Of a DNA stretch of 9,550 nucleotides, positions 1 through 5,628 are shown in pieces. The number at the start of each line of letters is the position of its first letter. Position 1 is the stretch's first letter. Origin of the DNA: an uncultured Clostridia bacterium (GTDB lineage Bacteria > Bacillota > Clostridia > Christensenellales > Borkfalkiaceae); contig CANRFK010000047.1 in the NCBI GenBank assembly GCA_947629875.1, positions 1 to 9,550 on the forward strand, written 5' to 3'. A model generated the notes under the pieces. The model made no database searches and had not been told where the DNA came from. It saw nothing but the letters and a program-made list of their open reading frames with translations. A program made the translations under genes and the position numbers.

Positions 1-408
1 GTTTGCGTGGCTGTTGGCCTGGTGTTCGCGCACGGTGAGGGCGGTGTTCATGAGAAGCACGCCCTCCTTCGCCCACTTGGTGAGATTGCCCGATTTGGGC
101 GGGGGGAAGCCGAGGTCGTCTTTCAGTTCTTTGAGCATATTTTCGAGGGACGGCGGCTTGGGGACGCCGTCTTTCACCGAGAAGCACAGCCCGTGCGCCT
201 GACCGGGCTCGTGGTAGGGGTCTTGCCCGAGAAGCACTGCCTTGACGCGCGAAAACGGCGTGTAGCGGAAGCAGTTGTAGAGGTCGTACATGTCGGGATA
301 GACGATATAGTGCGAGTATTCGTATTTGAGGAACTCACGGATCTTTTTGTATCGCTCGTCTTGAAAGAGGGGGGCGAGGACGTCGTTCCAATCGCCTAAA
401 TCTACCAT
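1..408 (-). CDS. ung: Uracil-DNA glycosylase, family 1 (partial, C-terminus beyond window)
   Basis: Removes uracil from DNA as the first step of base excision repair. The visible 136 residues begin MVDLGDWNDV and carry the family 1 hallmarks: GQDPYH at 61-66 with the catalytic Asp63, GLCFSV at 73-78, PPSLENMLKEL at 85-95, and GVLLMNTALTVREHQANSH at 116-134. The rest, including the HPSPLS motif with the catalytic His, would lie left of base 1. The start is set by an AAAGGAG ribosome binding site about 8 bases upstream and by agreement with the family N-terminus. It lies downstream of luxS on the same strand, but 492 bases of repeat-rich DNA separate them, so co-transcription is doubtful. Identification is very secure. 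Confidence 0.97.
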   Translation of the reverse strand, partial: MVDLGDWNDVLAPLFQDERYKKIREFLKYEYSHYIVYPDMYDLYNCFRYTPFSRVKAVLLGQDPYHEPGQAHGLCFSVKDGVPKPPSLENMLKELKDDLGFPPPKSGNLTKWAKEGVLLMNTALTVREHQANSHAN

Positions 409-465
409 ATGGGGTCTCCTTTTCCAACCGCATATACGCGGCGCGATGCTTTGTTGGACTTGCGT

Positions 466-508
466 TTTCCTCGGGTCATGTACGTCTTTGTACACTCCTC
501 TTCGGAAA
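466..508. repeat. Imperfect nested palindrome upstream of ung
   Basis: Outer arms TTTCC (466-470) and GGAAA (504-508) enclose inner arms TGTAC (479-483) and GTACA (490-494) around a six-base loop. The pairing between outer and inner arms is imperfect. On the minus strand the segment lies in the region expected to be the ung leader. Its function is unknown; it could be a leader structure, a regulator site or part of a dispersed element. Confidence 0.4.
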
Positions 509-623
509 TCCGCGCCCTCCTCGCCTCGCTTGCGTCTCTGCGGTTGATGTTGATCGGGTTGATTTCGTATTGTGGGATATTTCTTGGTTGATGGGGGTGT
601 GAGGGCGGCTCCCCCTACCCTAC

Positions 624-650
624 CCTCCCCCCTCAACGTGAGGGGGGAGG
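624..650. repeat. C/G-run hairpin (12-bp arms)
   Basis: CCTCCCCCCTCA (624-635) and its exact reverse complement (639-650) flank a three-base loop. It is followed by GGCAAGTAAC-like sequence, similar to the tail of the hairpin at 4338-4356 (GGCAAGTAAGG). It belongs to the C-run/G-run hairpins that recur in the gaps here. It has no T-run on either side, so it is not an obvious terminator. Confidence 0.65.
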
Positions 651-682
651 CAAGTAACTGCCTACCCCAGCCAAGGGCGGGG

Positions 683-733
683 CGGACTTCGCCCATCGGG
701 ATTCTTCGGGGCGTTGCCCCTCAGAATGACGCG
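683..733 (+). repeat. Family 1 palindromic repeat, copy A
   Basis: A 51-base element with left flank CGGACTTCG followed by CGGGATTCTTC, a short GGGGC/GCCCC hairpin core, and right flank TCAGAATGACGCG. The ATTCT and AGAAT segments pair around the core. It is nearly identical to copy B; the differences are confined to the four or so bases after CGGACTTCG. Confidence 0.85.
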
Positions 734-744
734 GAGGACGGGGG

Positions 745-783
745 GCAAGATACGCTCGGCTTCTGCGAAGCCTCGGTATGAGG
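745..783 (+). repeat. Family 2 palindromic repeat, copy 1
   Basis: The element reads GCAAGATACGCTC, then a hairpin core GGCTTC/GAAGCC with a three-base loop (758-772), then TCGGTATGAGG. ATAC (750-753) and GTAT (776-779) pair at the outside. The same flanks with different cores recur near 1411 and 4231. Confidence 0.75.
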
Positions 784-810
784 GCGAGGAGAAGGACGCG
801 GGGGGTGGGG

Positions 811-861
811 CGGACTTCGTTTTTCGGGATTCTTCGGGGCGTTGCCCCTCAGAATGACGCG
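811..861 (+). repeat. Family 1 palindromic repeat, copy B
   Basis: A second 51-base copy in the same orientation as copy A, starting 128 bases after it. Flanks and hairpin core are identical to copy A, so recent duplication or conversion between the two is likely. Confidence 0.85.
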
Positions 862-900
862 GGGGACAGTGGGTGAGTCGCGGCGCTTGCTCGGGGCGGT

Positions 901-1323
901 TCAGCGGGATAAAAGGGCGAGATATTGCCGCAGTTCCTCTTTCGCGCCCGCAAGGTCGTGGTCGAGGTAGTTGCCGCACTCCTTGCGCGTGGCGCCGGGA
1001 ATCTTGTCGAGGGCGAGCGCGGCGAGGATGCCCTCTTTGATGAGCTCTTTCACCTCATTGTAGTTTTTTCGCAGGGTCAGAAGATAGAACCCCGTGCGGC
1101 AGCCCATGGGGCCGAAGTAGACGATGTCGTCGCCGCCCAAGTTGCGCAGGGTGGTGGCGAGCAGGTGTTCCACGGTGTGGAGCGCGGCGGGGGAGATGTA
1201 GTCGCCCGCGTTGGGCTTTTTGAACCTGAGATCGAAGGTGGTGATTTGATTGTTGTCCATGCGCGCGTGAAGGCCCGGTTGCAGGGCGTCGTGGTCCTTT
1301 TCAAACGAGGGGATCTTTTTCAT
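901..1323 (-). CDS. luxS: S-ribosylhomocysteine lyase LuxS (AI-2 synthesis)
   Basis: Cleaves S-ribosylhomocysteine to homocysteine and 4,5-dihydroxy-2,3-pentanedione, the precursor of the AI-2 signal; a cytosolic metalloenzyme. All key residues are present: metal ligands His49 and His53 in HTVEH, Cys116 in KECGN, the catalytic Glu52, and Cys75 in GPMGCRTGFY. At 140 residues it is somewhat shorter than the roughly 150-160 usual in Bacillota, mostly through short ends. The start at 1323 was chosen because AAAGGAG lies six bases upstream; an in-frame ATG at 1362 would add 13 residues but puts this ribosome binding site inside the gene. It lies 190 bases downstream of mtnN, which makes its substrate. 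That gap is occupied by GC-rich hairpin repeats, which may weaken readthrough. Confidence 0.97.
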   Translation of the reverse strand: MKKIPSFEKDHDALQPGLHARMDNNQITTFDLRFKKPNAGDYISPAALHTVEHLLATTLRNLGGDDIVYFGPMGCRTGFYLLTLRKNYNEVKELIKEGILAALALDKIPGATRKECGNYLDHDLAGAKEELRQYLALLSR

Positions 1324-1375
1324 GGTGGACTCCTTTTTTTGGGGGATGATGTGGTAAGGCACCCCTCCCCCTGTG

Positions 1376-1410
1376 TCCCCCTCCCCGCGGCGGCGCCGCG
1401 GGGAGGGGGA
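1376..1410. repeat. Perfect 16-bp GC-rich hairpin in the mtnN-luxS gap
   Basis: Arms 1376-1391 and 1395-1410 are exactly complementary around the loop GGC. The stem is almost all G and C and would sit in the luxS leader on the minus-strand transcript. No T-run follows in the direction of transcription, so a classical terminator is not supported, but the structure is very stable. Confidence 0.7.
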
Positions 1411-1443
1411 TATGATACACTCGCGCTACGCGCTCGGTATGAG
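1411..1443 (+). repeat. Family 2 palindromic repeat, copy 2
   Basis: The element reads GATACACTC, then a GCGC-TAC-GCGC core (1423-1433), then TCGGTATGAGG. The outer ATAC (1415-1418) and GTAT (1437-1440) pair. It directly abuts the 16-bp hairpin at 1376-1410, and a C-run/G-run hairpin (arms 1464-1471 and 1474-1481) follows. Confidence 0.75.
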
Positions 1444-1463
1444 GCAAGCCCCACCCCCCCTGC

Positions 1464-1481
1464 CCCCCTCCAAGGAGGGGG
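1464..1481. repeat. C/G-run hairpin (8-bp arms)
   Basis: CCCCCTCC (1464-1471) and GGAGGGGG (1474-1481) pair around two A residues. It is preceded by a C-rich stretch (CCACCCCCCCTG) like those before the related units at 4197-4235 and 4324-4357. It fills most of the gap just downstream of mtnN. Confidence 0.6.
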
Positions 1482-1513
1482 CGGAATAAGGCGGGTTCTC
1501 GTGGAGAGGAATT

Positions 1514-2170
1514 TTATTCCATGCTCTGCAAGATTTCGGGAAGGCGGGATTTGAGTTCGAGGAGGGCGAGTTTGCAGTTCCTGCGGAATTGCTCCGTCGT
1601 AGATCCCGAACCGTACACGTCGGAAATCGCCTTCACCGAGACAAAGGGCACGCCTGCATACCTGCACACTTCGGCAATCGCGCCCGCTTCCATCTCGCGG
1701 ATGTCGCAGCCGAGAGAGAGGAGAAGTTCGTGGTCGGCGGCGGAATCGGTGAACCTGTCGCCCGTGCCCAAGGCGCGGCGGGGATAGGGGAGCGGGGGGC
1801 AATAAAGGGGCAGGAAGTTTTCCGTCTCGCCGTCGAGAGTGCCCACCTCGGTGCCGTTTAATTGGGTGCAGTCGAAATCGTACTGCACCGACTTTTCGAT
1901 GAGATACACTTCGCCTACCTCTGTGTTTTCGGGCTTCAAACCGCCCGCGACGCCGAAGTTCAATATGACGTCCGCGCCTGCGGAGATGGCGGCGCATGTG
2001 CCTGCCGCGGCGTTGACTTTCCCCACGCCACAGGTGACGAGGGCGACGTCTCTTCCGAACGCCCTGCCGAAGTGCACCGTCTTTCCGTAGACGGTGCGGA
2101 TATTTTCGATGTCCATGACGTCGAGCAGAATTTCCGCCTCGCTGTCCATGGCGATGACGCAACCGATCAT
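1514..2170 (-). CDS. mtnN: 5'-methylthioadenosine/S-adenosylhomocysteine nucleosidase
   Basis: Hydrolyses the adenine glycosidic bond of S-adenosylhomocysteine, methylthioadenosine and 5'-deoxyadenosine in the cytosol; with SAH it yields the LuxS substrate. The 218 residues (E. coli Pfs has 232) show AMDSEAE at 7-13 with Glu11 matching the catalytic Glu12 of E. coli, CGVGKVNAA at 47-55, NFGVAGGL at 71-78, the purine and ribose site EMEAGA at 159-164, and KAISD at 180-184 with the catalytic acid Asp184. The start at 2170 has AAAGGAGG six bases upstream, inside the last codons of the Nudix gene, whose stop lies one base away, so the two are probably translationally coupled. luxS follows downstream, forming the SAH detoxification/AI-2 pair. 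Confidence 0.95.
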   Translation of the reverse strand: MIGCVIAMDSEAEILLDVMDIENIRTVYGKTVHFGRAFGRDVALVTCGVGKVNAAAGTCAAISAGADVILNFGVAGGLKPENTEVGEVYLIEKSVQYDFDCTQLNGTEVGTLDGETENFLPLYCPPLPYPRRALGTGDRFTDSAADHELLLSLGCDIREMEAGAIAEVCRYAGVPFVSVKAISDVYGSGSTTEQFRRNCKLALLELKSRLPEILQSME

Positions 2171-2171
2171 G

Positions 2172-2672
2172 TTATGCCTCCTTTTGCTTTTCAAAGAGGA
2201 GTTTGATGTACCCCTCGTATCGTATGACAAACTGCCCCGCGCGGAGAAGGGAGAGCACGTCCTCTTCGCCCGCCCAGCGCACTTCGGAGACCTCGCCCGC
2301 TTGCAGAGAGAGCGCGGCAAGGTCGGGCTCGGCGTGAGCCCAAAACACGTCCTCAATGGCGTTCTTGTGGTACACGGTGAACGCGGGGCGCGAAAATGCC
2401 GCGCGGACGCCGACTTCCTCAAAAAGTTCCCGTTCGGCCGCCTGCCGCGTGGTCTCGCCCGCAAGGGCGCTCCCGCCCGCCGTCACATCCCACAGGTTGG
2501 GGCGCTTCTTGCAGAGCGGCGAACGGCGCTGGATGAGCAGTTTGCCGTCGGGGGAAAAGACGCACGCGTGCACGACGAGGTGGTATTCTCCCTCGGCAAT
2601 GGGGTCGACGTCGCGGCGCACGGTCTTGCCCGTGGGGCGGCGGTTTTCATCATAGAGATCCCAAAGTTCCAT
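2172..2672 (-). CDS. Nudix hydrolase, isopentenyl-diphosphate-isomerase-like subgroup
   Basis: A 166-residue cytosolic Nudix protein. The Nudix box is perfect at residues 67-89: Gly67, Glu73, Arg81-Glu82-Leu83, Glu85-Glu86, Gly88-Val89, the metal-binding helix that cleaves nucleoside diphosphate-linked substrates. The N-terminus MELWDLYDENRRPTG and segments EGEYHLVVHACV, LLIQRRSP and LWDVTAGGS resemble the IPP-isomerase-like/YfcD-type Nudix group, whose substrates are mostly unknown. The start at 2672 fits that N-terminus. It has no Shine-Dalgarno sequence, and a TATAAT box ends seven bases before it, pointing to a leaderless mRNA. The frame stays open further upstream but would overlap the divergent gene at 2764. 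It is the first gene of the Nudix-mtnN-luxS run; its link to SAH recycling is not known. Confidence 0.9.
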   Translation of the reverse strand: MELWDLYDENRRPTGKTVRRDVDPIAEGEYHLVVHACVFSPDGKLLIQRRSPLCKKRPNLWDVTAGGSALAGETTRQAAERELFEEVGVRAAFSRPAFTVYHKNAIEDVFWAHAEPDLAALSLQAGEVSEVRWAGEEDVLSLLRAGQFVIRYEGYIKLLFEKQKEA

Positions 2673-2679
2673 ATTGTCT

Positions 2680-2708
2680 ATTATAACAAGATTTTCGCAA
2701 AAACGCAA
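2680..2708 (-). promoter_or_regulatory. Promoter of the Nudix-mtnN-luxS operon
   Basis: On the minus strand, TTGCGT (2708-2703), a 17-base spacer and a perfect TATAAT (2685-2680). The expected start of transcription, about seven bases past the -10 box, falls at or next to the Nudix ATG at 2672, leaving essentially no leader. The -10 box and spacing are strong; the -35 box is weak. Confidence 0.7.
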
Positions 2709-2751
2709 ATGTACGCATACTTTTTTCGGGGAACGGCAAAACTTTCCGCAC

Positions 2752-2758
2752 AAGGAGG
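2752..2758 (+). promoter_or_regulatory. Ribosome binding site that fixes the ferritin-like start
   Basis: AAGGAGG sits five bases before ATG 2764. A competing ATG at 2760 reads only five codons before a stop, so 2764 is the real start. No convincing -35/-10 pair was found for this gene in the 91-base divergent gap; CATACT at 2716-2721 is a weak -10 candidate. Confidence 0.8.
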
Positions 2759-2763
2759 GATGA

Positions 2764-4011
2764 ATGAATCCGTTTGAATGCAAGCCGCAGAAGGCAGACA
2801 AGATTTTTACAAGCTGGAATAAGGTGCTCGTCAAGCCCTACAACAAGAACGAAGTCGACCCCTACACCCGTACGCGCGTTATCTTGATGTCGGGCACAGA
2901 GTTCGAGAGCGTGCGCCTCTCCAACGAAATTACCCGCCACTGCGCCAACAACGATGTGCGCCGCCGCCTTGCCGTGATGAGGAGAGGGGAGCAAATCCAA
3001 CAGAAGCGCGTGGCTTCCTTGAAGCCCGCCGACGAGAGCATTCTGGAGCACACCATAGGCTATGAGCAGCTCGCCGTCGACCTCACCGCCAACCTCGCCA
3101 TCACCGAGAAAAATTCCTACGTGAAAAAGCAACTCGACTTCGCCCTTTTGGAGGATTTCGACCACCTGTATCGCTATTCCGATTTAATGGAACTCGAAAA
3201 GGGCGGCGACCCCGCCAAACTTGTGGGCACGTACACCGAGGTCATGCCCGGGCGGCCGACCGTCTCGGAGTACCGCCACCCGCACGACGACGTGAACTTC
3301 TATATCAACGGCTATCTCAACGACCTCAAGACCAAACTCAACATCAACATCATCACGGGCGCGGAACAGCAGACGATGAACTACTATATGAACGTCGCCA
3401 ACCTGTACGCCTCGCCGCTCGGCAGAAAGCTCTACAACGAGATCGCCATGATCGAGGAACAGCACGTCACGGGGTACGGGTGTCTCAAAGATCCCTGCAT
3501 GACGCCGTGGGAGTGCCTCCTCATGAACGAGTACACCGAGTGCTACCTCTACTATTCGTGCTATATGGACGAGAAGGACGAGCGCATCAAGAAGATCTGG
3601 GAACAGCACTTCGAGGAGGAAGTCGCGCACCTGCACGAGGCCGCCGACCTTCTCAAAACGTACGAGGGGAAGGTCTGGCAACAGGTGTTGCCCGAGGGCG
3701 GGGAGTTCCCCGAACTTTTGAAACTCCGCCCGCAGAAGGAGTATATCCGCAAGGTTTTGGAGAGCGTGCGGCTCACGGGCGTCGAGGAGGGCTGGGAGGA
3801 ACTCAACAAAGTGCCCGACGGCTTCCGCTACTTCGGCTATAATGCGAAGATCAACGGCGACCCCGCGAGCGTGGGGACGCACATCGTCATCGATAAGACG
3901 GTGGCGGCGTACAAGTACGACTATCGCATCCAGAACAAGGAGCACCCCATCAAGGCGCTCACCGACAGGAAGAAGGACAACATCGACCTTGCCCGCGTCA
4001 AGGGGAAGTAA
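2764..4011 (+). CDS. Ferritin-like (diiron-type) helical protein of unknown function
   Basis: A 415-residue soluble protein, mostly helical, with no signal peptide or membrane segment. Residues 195-300 show a full ferritin-like metal-ligand pattern on four predicted helices: Glu201 (GAEQQ), Glu231-x2-His234 (IEEQH), Glu256 or Glu259 (NEYTEC), and Glu286-x2-His289 (EEEVAHLH). The N-terminal half has a similar but less regular set: Glu55/His59, Glu95-His96, Glu101, and Glu130-Asp131...His134 (LLEDFDHL), so it may be a second, degenerate bundle. The C-terminal part from about 320 is an extra domain without recognised motifs. It is much longer than rubrerythrin or ferritin and lacks a CxxC rubredoxin knuckle. 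Roles such as peroxide or oxygen reduction or substrate oxidation are possible but unproven. It is divergent from the Nudix gene; a hairpin follows at 4047. Confidence 0.8.
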   Translation: MNPFECKPQKADKIFTSWNKVLVKPYNKNEVDPYTRTRVILMSGTEFESVRLSNEITRHCANNDVRRRLAVMRRGEQIQQKRVASLKPADESILEHTIGYEQLAVDLTANLAITEKNSYVKKQLDFALLEDFDHLYRYSDLMELEKGGDPAKLVGTYTEVMPGRPTVSEYRHPHDDVNFYINGYLNDLKTKLNINIITGAEQQTMNYYMNVANLYASPLGRKLYNEIAMIEEQHVTGYGCLKDPCMTPWECLLMNEYTECYLYYSCYMDEKDERIKKIWEQHFEEEVAHLHEAADLLKTYEGKVWQQVLPEGGEFPELLKLRPQKEYIRKVLESVRLTGVEEGWEELNKVPDGFRYFGYNAKINGDPASVGTHIVIDKTVAAYKYDYRIQNKEHPIKALTDRKKDNIDLARVKGK

Positions 4012-4046
4012 GGGGGCGGGCAGTTCCGCAAATCAAAGAAAAAAGA

Positions 4047-4077
4047 GGGGAGAGCCGCAGGGGTTCTCCCCTTGTCT
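4047..4077 (+). terminator. Probable terminator of the ferritin-like gene
   Basis: Arms 4047-4056 and 4062-4071 form a 10-bp stem (one G-T pair) with a five-base loop, preceded by an A-rich run and followed by TTGTCT. The T-tract is imperfect, so efficiency is uncertain. The position, 35 bases after the stop codon, is right. Confidence 0.5.
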
Positions 4078-4155
4078 ATGGGGAAAATCGCGCAACCGTT
4101 GTGAGTTTTATGGAAAAATTGCGCGTATGTTGCGCGGTTTGGGGGGTGTCTTCCT

Positions 4156-4198
4156 GCGCCCTGCGCCCGCCGTGCTCCGCACGGCGGGCGCAGGGCGC
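4156..4198. repeat. Perfect 20-bp inverted repeat
   Basis: Arms 4156-4175 and 4179-4198 are exactly complementary around a three-base TCC loop, and nearly all G and C. There is no T-run after it on either strand. It may be the core of a repeat element, because C-run units follow it directly as they do elsewhere in the window. Confidence 0.75.
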
Positions 4199-4230
4199 CC
4201 CACCCCCCTGTCCCCCTCCCGAAAAGGGGG

Positions 4231-4268
4231 GCAAGATACACTCCCCCCTTCGGGGGTCGGTATGAGGG
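4231..4268 (+). repeat. Family 2 palindromic repeat, copy 3
   Basis: The element reads GCAAGATACACTC, then a core of five C, a TTC loop and five G (4244-4256), then TCGGTATGAGGG. Flanks match copies at 745 and 1411 while the core is unrelated in sequence yet self-complementary. Confidence 0.75.
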
Positions 4269-4337
4269 ACACCCCCATTGCGGAGAAAGGCTCCGCATAT
4301 TGTATGGTCGCCTTTCCCGAAGACCCCACCCCCCTAC

Positions 4338-4356
4338 CCCCCTCCCGAGGAGGGGG
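4338..4356. repeat. C/G-run hairpin (8-bp arms)
   Basis: CCCCCTCC (4338-4345) and GGAGGGGG (4349-4356) pair around CGA. The leading CCCCACCCCCCTA and trailing CAAGTAAGG repeat those of other C/G-run units here. Confidence 0.6.
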
Positions 4357-4402
4357 CAAGTAAGGAAGGCTCCAAGGGGGGCGAACGTGAACGGAGGGAG
4401 GT

Positions 4403-4476
4403 CGGACTTCGTACTTCGGGATTCTTCGCCCACCGCCCGAGCGCTACGCGCTCGGGCGGTGGGCTCAGAATGACGC
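4403..4476 (+). repeat. Family 1 palindromic repeat, copy C (long core)
   Basis: It has the same flanks as copies A and B (CGGACTTCG, CGGGATTCTTC on the left, TCAGAATGACGCG on the right), but the core is a perfect 17-bp hairpin (4428-4444 with 4448-4464, loop TAC). The right end continues into GTAAAACAAGCGGGCGGGGC, shared exactly with copy D. Confidence 0.85.
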
Positions 4477-4511
4477 GTAAAACAAGCGGGCGGGGCAGAA
4501 TGAGGGCGGGG

Positions 4512-4541
4512 AGCCTCCCCTCCGCGGGAGGGGAGGCTTTT
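4512..4541 (+). terminator. GC-rich hairpin with short T-run
   Basis: Perfect 12-bp arms (4512-4523 and 4527-4538) with loop GCG, ending in TTTT at 4538-4541. It lies immediately upstream of the next promoter and could insulate it, or could be another C/G-run repeat that happens to end in T residues. Confidence 0.45.
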
Positions 4542-4556
4542 GGGGCGTGATTTCTC

Positions 4557-4585
4557 TTGACATCGGGGCGGGTTTCGGTTACAAT
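4557..4585 (+). promoter_or_regulatory. Near-consensus sigma-A promoter of the membrane-protein gene
   Basis: TTGACA (4557-4562), exactly 17 bases, then TACAAT (4580-4585). Transcription should start near 4592, giving a leader of under 20 bases with GGAGG at 4596-4600 before ATG 4610. This is the closest match to the consensus promoter in the window. Confidence 0.88.
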
Positions 4586-4609
4586 ACATGGGTGTGGAGG
4601 AGACATCGC

Positions 4610-5611
4610 ATGGTCGGGAATTGCATCAAAAATTTCTTCAAAAACCTCATCTATGTGTTCGTCCCGATGGGGATCGTCTATCTCTTCTTTCTCATCGCCG
4701 GGTTTGTGGCGGTCGGCTCGCTCGTGGACATCGCGAAGAGCGCGTTTACGCAGGCTTCTGCGCTGATCCGCGATTCGGTGGGGGAATCTACCGCCTCCGT
4801 CAATGCCTTTTTGCACTATGCGTTCGACCAACTCAAATGGGAGGGCAGTCTCATCGGGATGATCGTGAACGCCTTCCGCACCCATTGGTTGAGCAACACC
4901 ATCAAGGGGTTCTTCGGGACGCTCGCCCAGACCTCGGAGGGGTTTGCGGAGCAGGTCGACCTCATCATGTCCGACTTTACGGCGCGGCTGCGCGCGCTCA
5001 TCTCGGGCGTCGCCGTGCTGTGCGTCATCGGCATCGTCGCTGCCAATTATCTCACGCGGCTCGTGATCCGCAAGCGCACCGCGAAGCGCAAACTGACGAA
5101 GGCGCTGCTCGCGTACACCGTTGTGCCGCTCGTGCAGGCGCTGTTCGTCGTCGCGTCGGTGGCCGTGCTGTTCCTCTTGCGCTACTACGGCTTGCTCGTG
5201 GTCGCCGCGCTCATCGTGATCTCCTGCGCGTTTTCGCTCACGGCATCGTGGATCGTGCACCGCAGCGGCGGCCTCCGTTTGAAGGACGTCGTCACCGTGA
5301 AGAACATTCTTTTGCACCTCGCCTCCATCGGCGCCATTCTCCTCATCAACATCGTGCTCGCGGTCGCTCTCTTCTTCCTCAACGTTCTTTTCGCCATTCT
5401 CATCATGATCCCGTTCATCCTCTATTCGATGAATATCATCGGGACGAATACGGACAGCATGGTCTGCAAGATGATCGAGGACAGGCGCAGGGCGGCGGAG
5501 GGAGCGGCAGCAGCAGTGGCAGATGAGGGGGCTACGGGAGCGGCGGCTGTGGAAACGGCGGCGGCAGAAGAGGGGGCGGAACCCTCGCCCGAAGAGGGGA
5601 AAGAAAACTGA
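4610..5611 (+). CDS. Six-helix integral membrane protein, unknown family
   Basis: A 333-residue protein with about six hydrophobic helices: roughly 12-38, 128-148, 165-189, 194-216, 233-256 and 257-275. The first helix is separated from the rest by a polar, mostly helical stretch of about 90 residues (39-127), and a basic segment RKRTAKRK (154-161) suggests a cytoplasmic loop. The C-terminal tail (about 288-333) is charged and rich in Ala and Glu, probably disordered and cytoplasmic. I do not recognise the family; channel, transporter or scaffold roles are all open. ATG 4610 is chosen because GGAGG lies nine bases upstream and the promoter ends at 4585; an in-frame ATG at 4547 lies upstream of the -35 box. 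With its own promoter and strong terminator it is a one-gene unit. Confidence 0.8.
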   Translation: MVGNCIKNFFKNLIYVFVPMGIVYLFFLIAGFVAVGSLVDIAKSAFTQASALIRDSVGESTASVNAFLHYAFDQLKWEGSLIGMIVNAFRTHWLSNTIKGFFGTLAQTSEGFAEQVDLIMSDFTARLRALISGVAVLCVIGIVAANYLTRLVIRKRTAKRKLTKALLAYTVVPLVQALFVVASVAVLFLLRYYGLLVVAALIVISCAFSLTASWIVHRSGGLRLKDVVTVKNILLHLASIGAILLINIVLAVALFFLNVLFAILIMIPFILYSMNIIGTNTDSMVCKMIEDRRRAAEGAAAAVADEGATGAAAVETAAAEEGAEPSPEEGKEN

Positions 5612-5628
5612 TCGCAAATCACAATCGC

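Larger units (their letters stand above)
409..900. other. Repeat-rich gap between luxS and ung
   Basis: No convincing gene is seen in these 492 bases. Bases 409-600 are the less GC-rich part and should hold the ung leader. They include a possible weak hairpin CCGC/GCGG (428-431 with 438-441) just upstream of the ung ribosome binding site, and an imperfect palindrome around 466-508. Bases 607-861 are a mosaic of palindromic repeats described separately. A short plus-strand frame across 409-591 has no supporting ribosome binding site or recognisable protein. Confidence 0.7.
4012..4609. other. Repeat-rich gap between ferritin-like and membrane-protein genes
   Basis: No gene is seen. In order the gap holds a terminator-like hairpin (4047-4077), a perfect 20-bp inverted repeat (4156-4198), a C/G-run unit (4197-4235), a family 2 repeat (4231-4268), a small TGCGGAG/CTCCGCA hairpin (4279-4297), another C/G-run hairpin (4338-4356), a family 1 repeat with a long core (4403-4476), a GC hairpin with a T-run (4512-4541) and the promoter of the next gene. 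Confidence 0.75.

Noticed and set aside
607..861. CRISPR array
   Set aside because: The repeats are palindromic elements at irregular distances, with variable cores and no equal-length unique spacers, and no cas genes are present.
1376..1410. Rho-independent terminator between mtnN and luxS
   Set aside because: The stem is strong but no T-run follows in the minus-strand direction of transcription; it is better treated as a repeat hairpin.
2673..2834. Longer N-terminus for the Nudix protein starting at 2834
   Set aside because: It would overlap the divergent ferritin-like gene, run through the promoter, and lacks a ribosome binding site; the family N-terminus matches the start at 2672.
3184..3945. 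Minus-strand open frame opposite the ferritin-like gene
   Set aside because: Leu/Val/Arg/Asp-rich composition typical of the complement of a GC-rich gene; no start signals.
4547..4609. Upstream start of the membrane protein at 4547
   Set aside because: This ATG lies upstream of the TTGACA/TACAAT promoter; ATG 4610 has GGAGG and follows the predicted transcription start.
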